Source of the DNA: an uncultured Bacilli bacterium
GTDB taxonomy: Bacteria > Bacillota_I > Bacilli_A > RF39 > UBA660
Direction: 5' to 3'
Assembly: GCA_944327405.1 (NCBI GenBank)
Contig: CALVHK010000062.1
Span: 1 to 6,333, forward strand
DNA length: 6,333 nt
The notes beneath the pieces are model-generated. The model was not told where the DNA came from and did no database searches. It worked only from the letters and a program-made list of their open reading frames with translations. A program made the position numbers and the translations under genes. This document shows positions 5,908-6,333 of this stretch, in pieces; the first letter of the stretch is position 1; each line of letters opens with the position of its first letter.

Positions 5908-6138
5908 TTATTCCGTCCGGCATGAGCCACGCCATACAATAATTGTATTTCCTTCACTATCTAAATCATAGGCATAGCATAAAGATGCATCTTCATTACA
6001 TATAGCCTCAGGGCAATACTCACTGCTGTATCCTGGCAAATCATCACTTTTAGCAAGTAAAAAGAGCACTACAATTTCAATTACTACTAACACTCCTAAA
6101 ACGATTAAAAACCATTTTAATGATATTTCTCTATTCAT
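5908..6138 (-). CDS. Small single-span membrane protein with four cysteines, function unknown
   Basis: A 76-residue protein I do not recognise. Residues 1-8 are short and polar, 9-30 form one strong hydrophobic span (WFLIVLGVLVVIEIVVLFLL) followed by K30, and 31-76 form an acidic hydrophilic tail. The span is too uniform for a cleaved signal peptide and no lipobox is present. The tail holds C42, C47, C54 and C73 in the arrangement YCPEAIC, SLCYAYDLDSEGN and GSC. If it faces outward these could form two disulfides; if inward, a metal site. The coding potential is supported by its position 1 nt after the preceding small gene and by a GGTGG SD inside that gene's end. It is not translationally linked to ruvX, which has its own promoter. 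Confidence 0.75.
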   Translation of the reverse strand: MNREISLKWFLIVLGVLVVIEIVVLFLLAKSDDLPGYSSEYCPEAICNEDASLCYAYDLDSEGNTIIVWRGSCRTE

Positions 6139-6139
6139 T

Positions 6140-6265
6140 TTACCACCACCAAACTTTCAGTAGGACATACACTAATAATAAAATACATATGCCGAAAAAT
6201 AGTGCTTCATAAAGCTTAATTGTCTTGGTATTTTTCGTTTTATCTTTTTTCTTAATTTCTTTCAT
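6140..6265 (-). CDS. 41-residue basic single-span membrane protein ending in Trp-Trp-Trp
   Basis: This small gene begins with ATG at 6265 and ends with TAA at 6140-6142. The N-terminal 17 residues are highly basic (nine lysines, starting MKEIKKKDK). One hydrophobic span (about 21-36, ALFFGICILLLVYVLL) is followed by KVWWW at the very end. Polarity suggests the N-terminus is inside and the tail reaches the outer membrane face. It is supported by GAGG (6274-6277) 8 nt before the ATG, an ATGA overlap with the upstream reading frame, and only one nucleotide before the next start. I recognise no family. The size and basic-then-hydrophobic layout resemble many small membrane proteins that modulate a partner, but nothing here proves that. 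Confidence 0.65.
   Translation of the reverse strand: MKEIKKKDKTKNTKTIKLYEALFFGICILLLVYVLLKVWWW
6143..6151 (-). promoter_or_regulatory. SD for the 76-residue gene made by the three Trp codons
   Basis: The final TGGTGGTGG of the 41-residue gene lies directly before TAA and the next ATG (6138). GGTGG, 4-5 nt from that ATG, is the only purine-rich candidate SD. It is a moderate match to the anti-SD complement. The C-terminal tryptophans and the downstream ribosome site are therefore encoded by the same bases. Confidence 0.5.
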
Positions 6266-6333
6266 GCTTTCAACCTCGTTAATAATTTTAACATAAAATA
6301 GCTAAGAAAAAAAGAGAAAATAGCAAAGAAGCA
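6262..6333 (-). CDS. C-terminal end of a probable membrane protein (partial, cut by the right edge)
   Basis: A frame open from the right edge gives 23 residues: a hydrophobic segment (CFFAIFSFFLSYFMLKLL) followed by a basic end TRLKA and the stop TGA. That stop overlaps the ATG of the 41-residue gene as ATGA, the same arrangement as ruvX-yrzB. A hydrophobic run capped by positive charges looks like the last span of a polytopic membrane protein with its C-terminus inside. In B. subtilis an AI-2E family transporter and alaS lie a little upstream of this locus, but 23 residues cannot identify it. A second frame also stays open briefly here, so the call is moderate. Confidence 0.45.
   Translation of the reverse strand, partial: CFFAIFSFFLSYFMLKLLTRLKA
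6285..6293 (-). promoter_or_regulatory. Possible extended -10 upstream of the small membrane genes
   Basis: TGTTAAAAT (hexamer 6285-6290, TG at 6292-6293) has the same form as the -10 regions of rplS and ruvX. No recognisable -35 lies 17 bp upstream, where there are only T residues. It would fire within the last codons of the upstream frame and give a leader of only about 13 nt. AT-rich coding sequence could produce it by chance. Confidence 0.3.

Noticed and set aside
6288..6332. Alternative frame at the right edge reading a short hydrophobic end that stops at TAA
   Set aside because: It lacks the overlap with the next start and the basic cap after the hydrophobic run. The frame ending at 6262 fits better, though neither is certain.

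Overview
The window is a compact, AT-rich stretch with every supported gene on the minus strand, so it reads from right to left. Gene content, Shine-Dalgarno (SD) sequences of the GGAGG/GAGGTG type and gene order point to a low-GC Gram-positive bacterium (Bacillota, Bacilli or a relative). A walled cell is implied by the lytic transglycosylase MltG. TGG is the tryptophan codon and TGA works as a stop inside tight ATGA overlaps, so the ordinary bacterial code fits and the mycoplasma code does not. I cannot name the genus.

Right end (about 5.9-6.33 kb): the last 23 codons of what looks like a membrane protein overlap by 4 nt a 41-residue single-span protein that ends in three tryptophans. One nucleotide after its stop begins a 76-residue single-span protein with four cysteines in its outer part. 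The functions of these three are unknown.

Middle (0.97-5.84 kb): ruvX, a DUF1292 gene (yrzB), mltG, trmR, trhP1, trhP2 and greA. From memory, this matches the Bacillus subtilis order yrrK-yrzB-yrrL-yrrM-yrrN-yrrO-(udk)-greA, with udk missing here. ruvX has a convincing extended -10 promoter, and the genes after it are joined by overlaps or gaps of a few to about 20 nt. trmR, trhP1 and trhP2 together form the known route to 5-methoxyuridine at the wobble base of tRNA. U32 proteins hydroxylate U34 and TrmR methylates the hydroxyl. greA also appears to have its own promoter, which starts inside the end of trhP2.

Left end (0-0.97 kb): rplS (ribosomal protein L19) has its own extended -10 promoter and a 76-nt leader that can fold, a candidate autoregulatory L19 leader. 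A weak intrinsic terminator has the rplS stop codon in its loop. lepB (type I signal peptidase) follows with a possible promoter of its own and runs off the left edge.

There are no mobile elements, CRISPR arrays, tRNAs or rRNAs. The largest gap between genes is about 110 nt. The less ordinary points are the promoter wording shared by rplS and ruvX, the Trp-Trp-Trp tail whose codons act as the next gene's SD, the cysteine-poor TrhP1 paralogue, and two starts (greA, trmR) where an apparent GTG start is really part of the SD.
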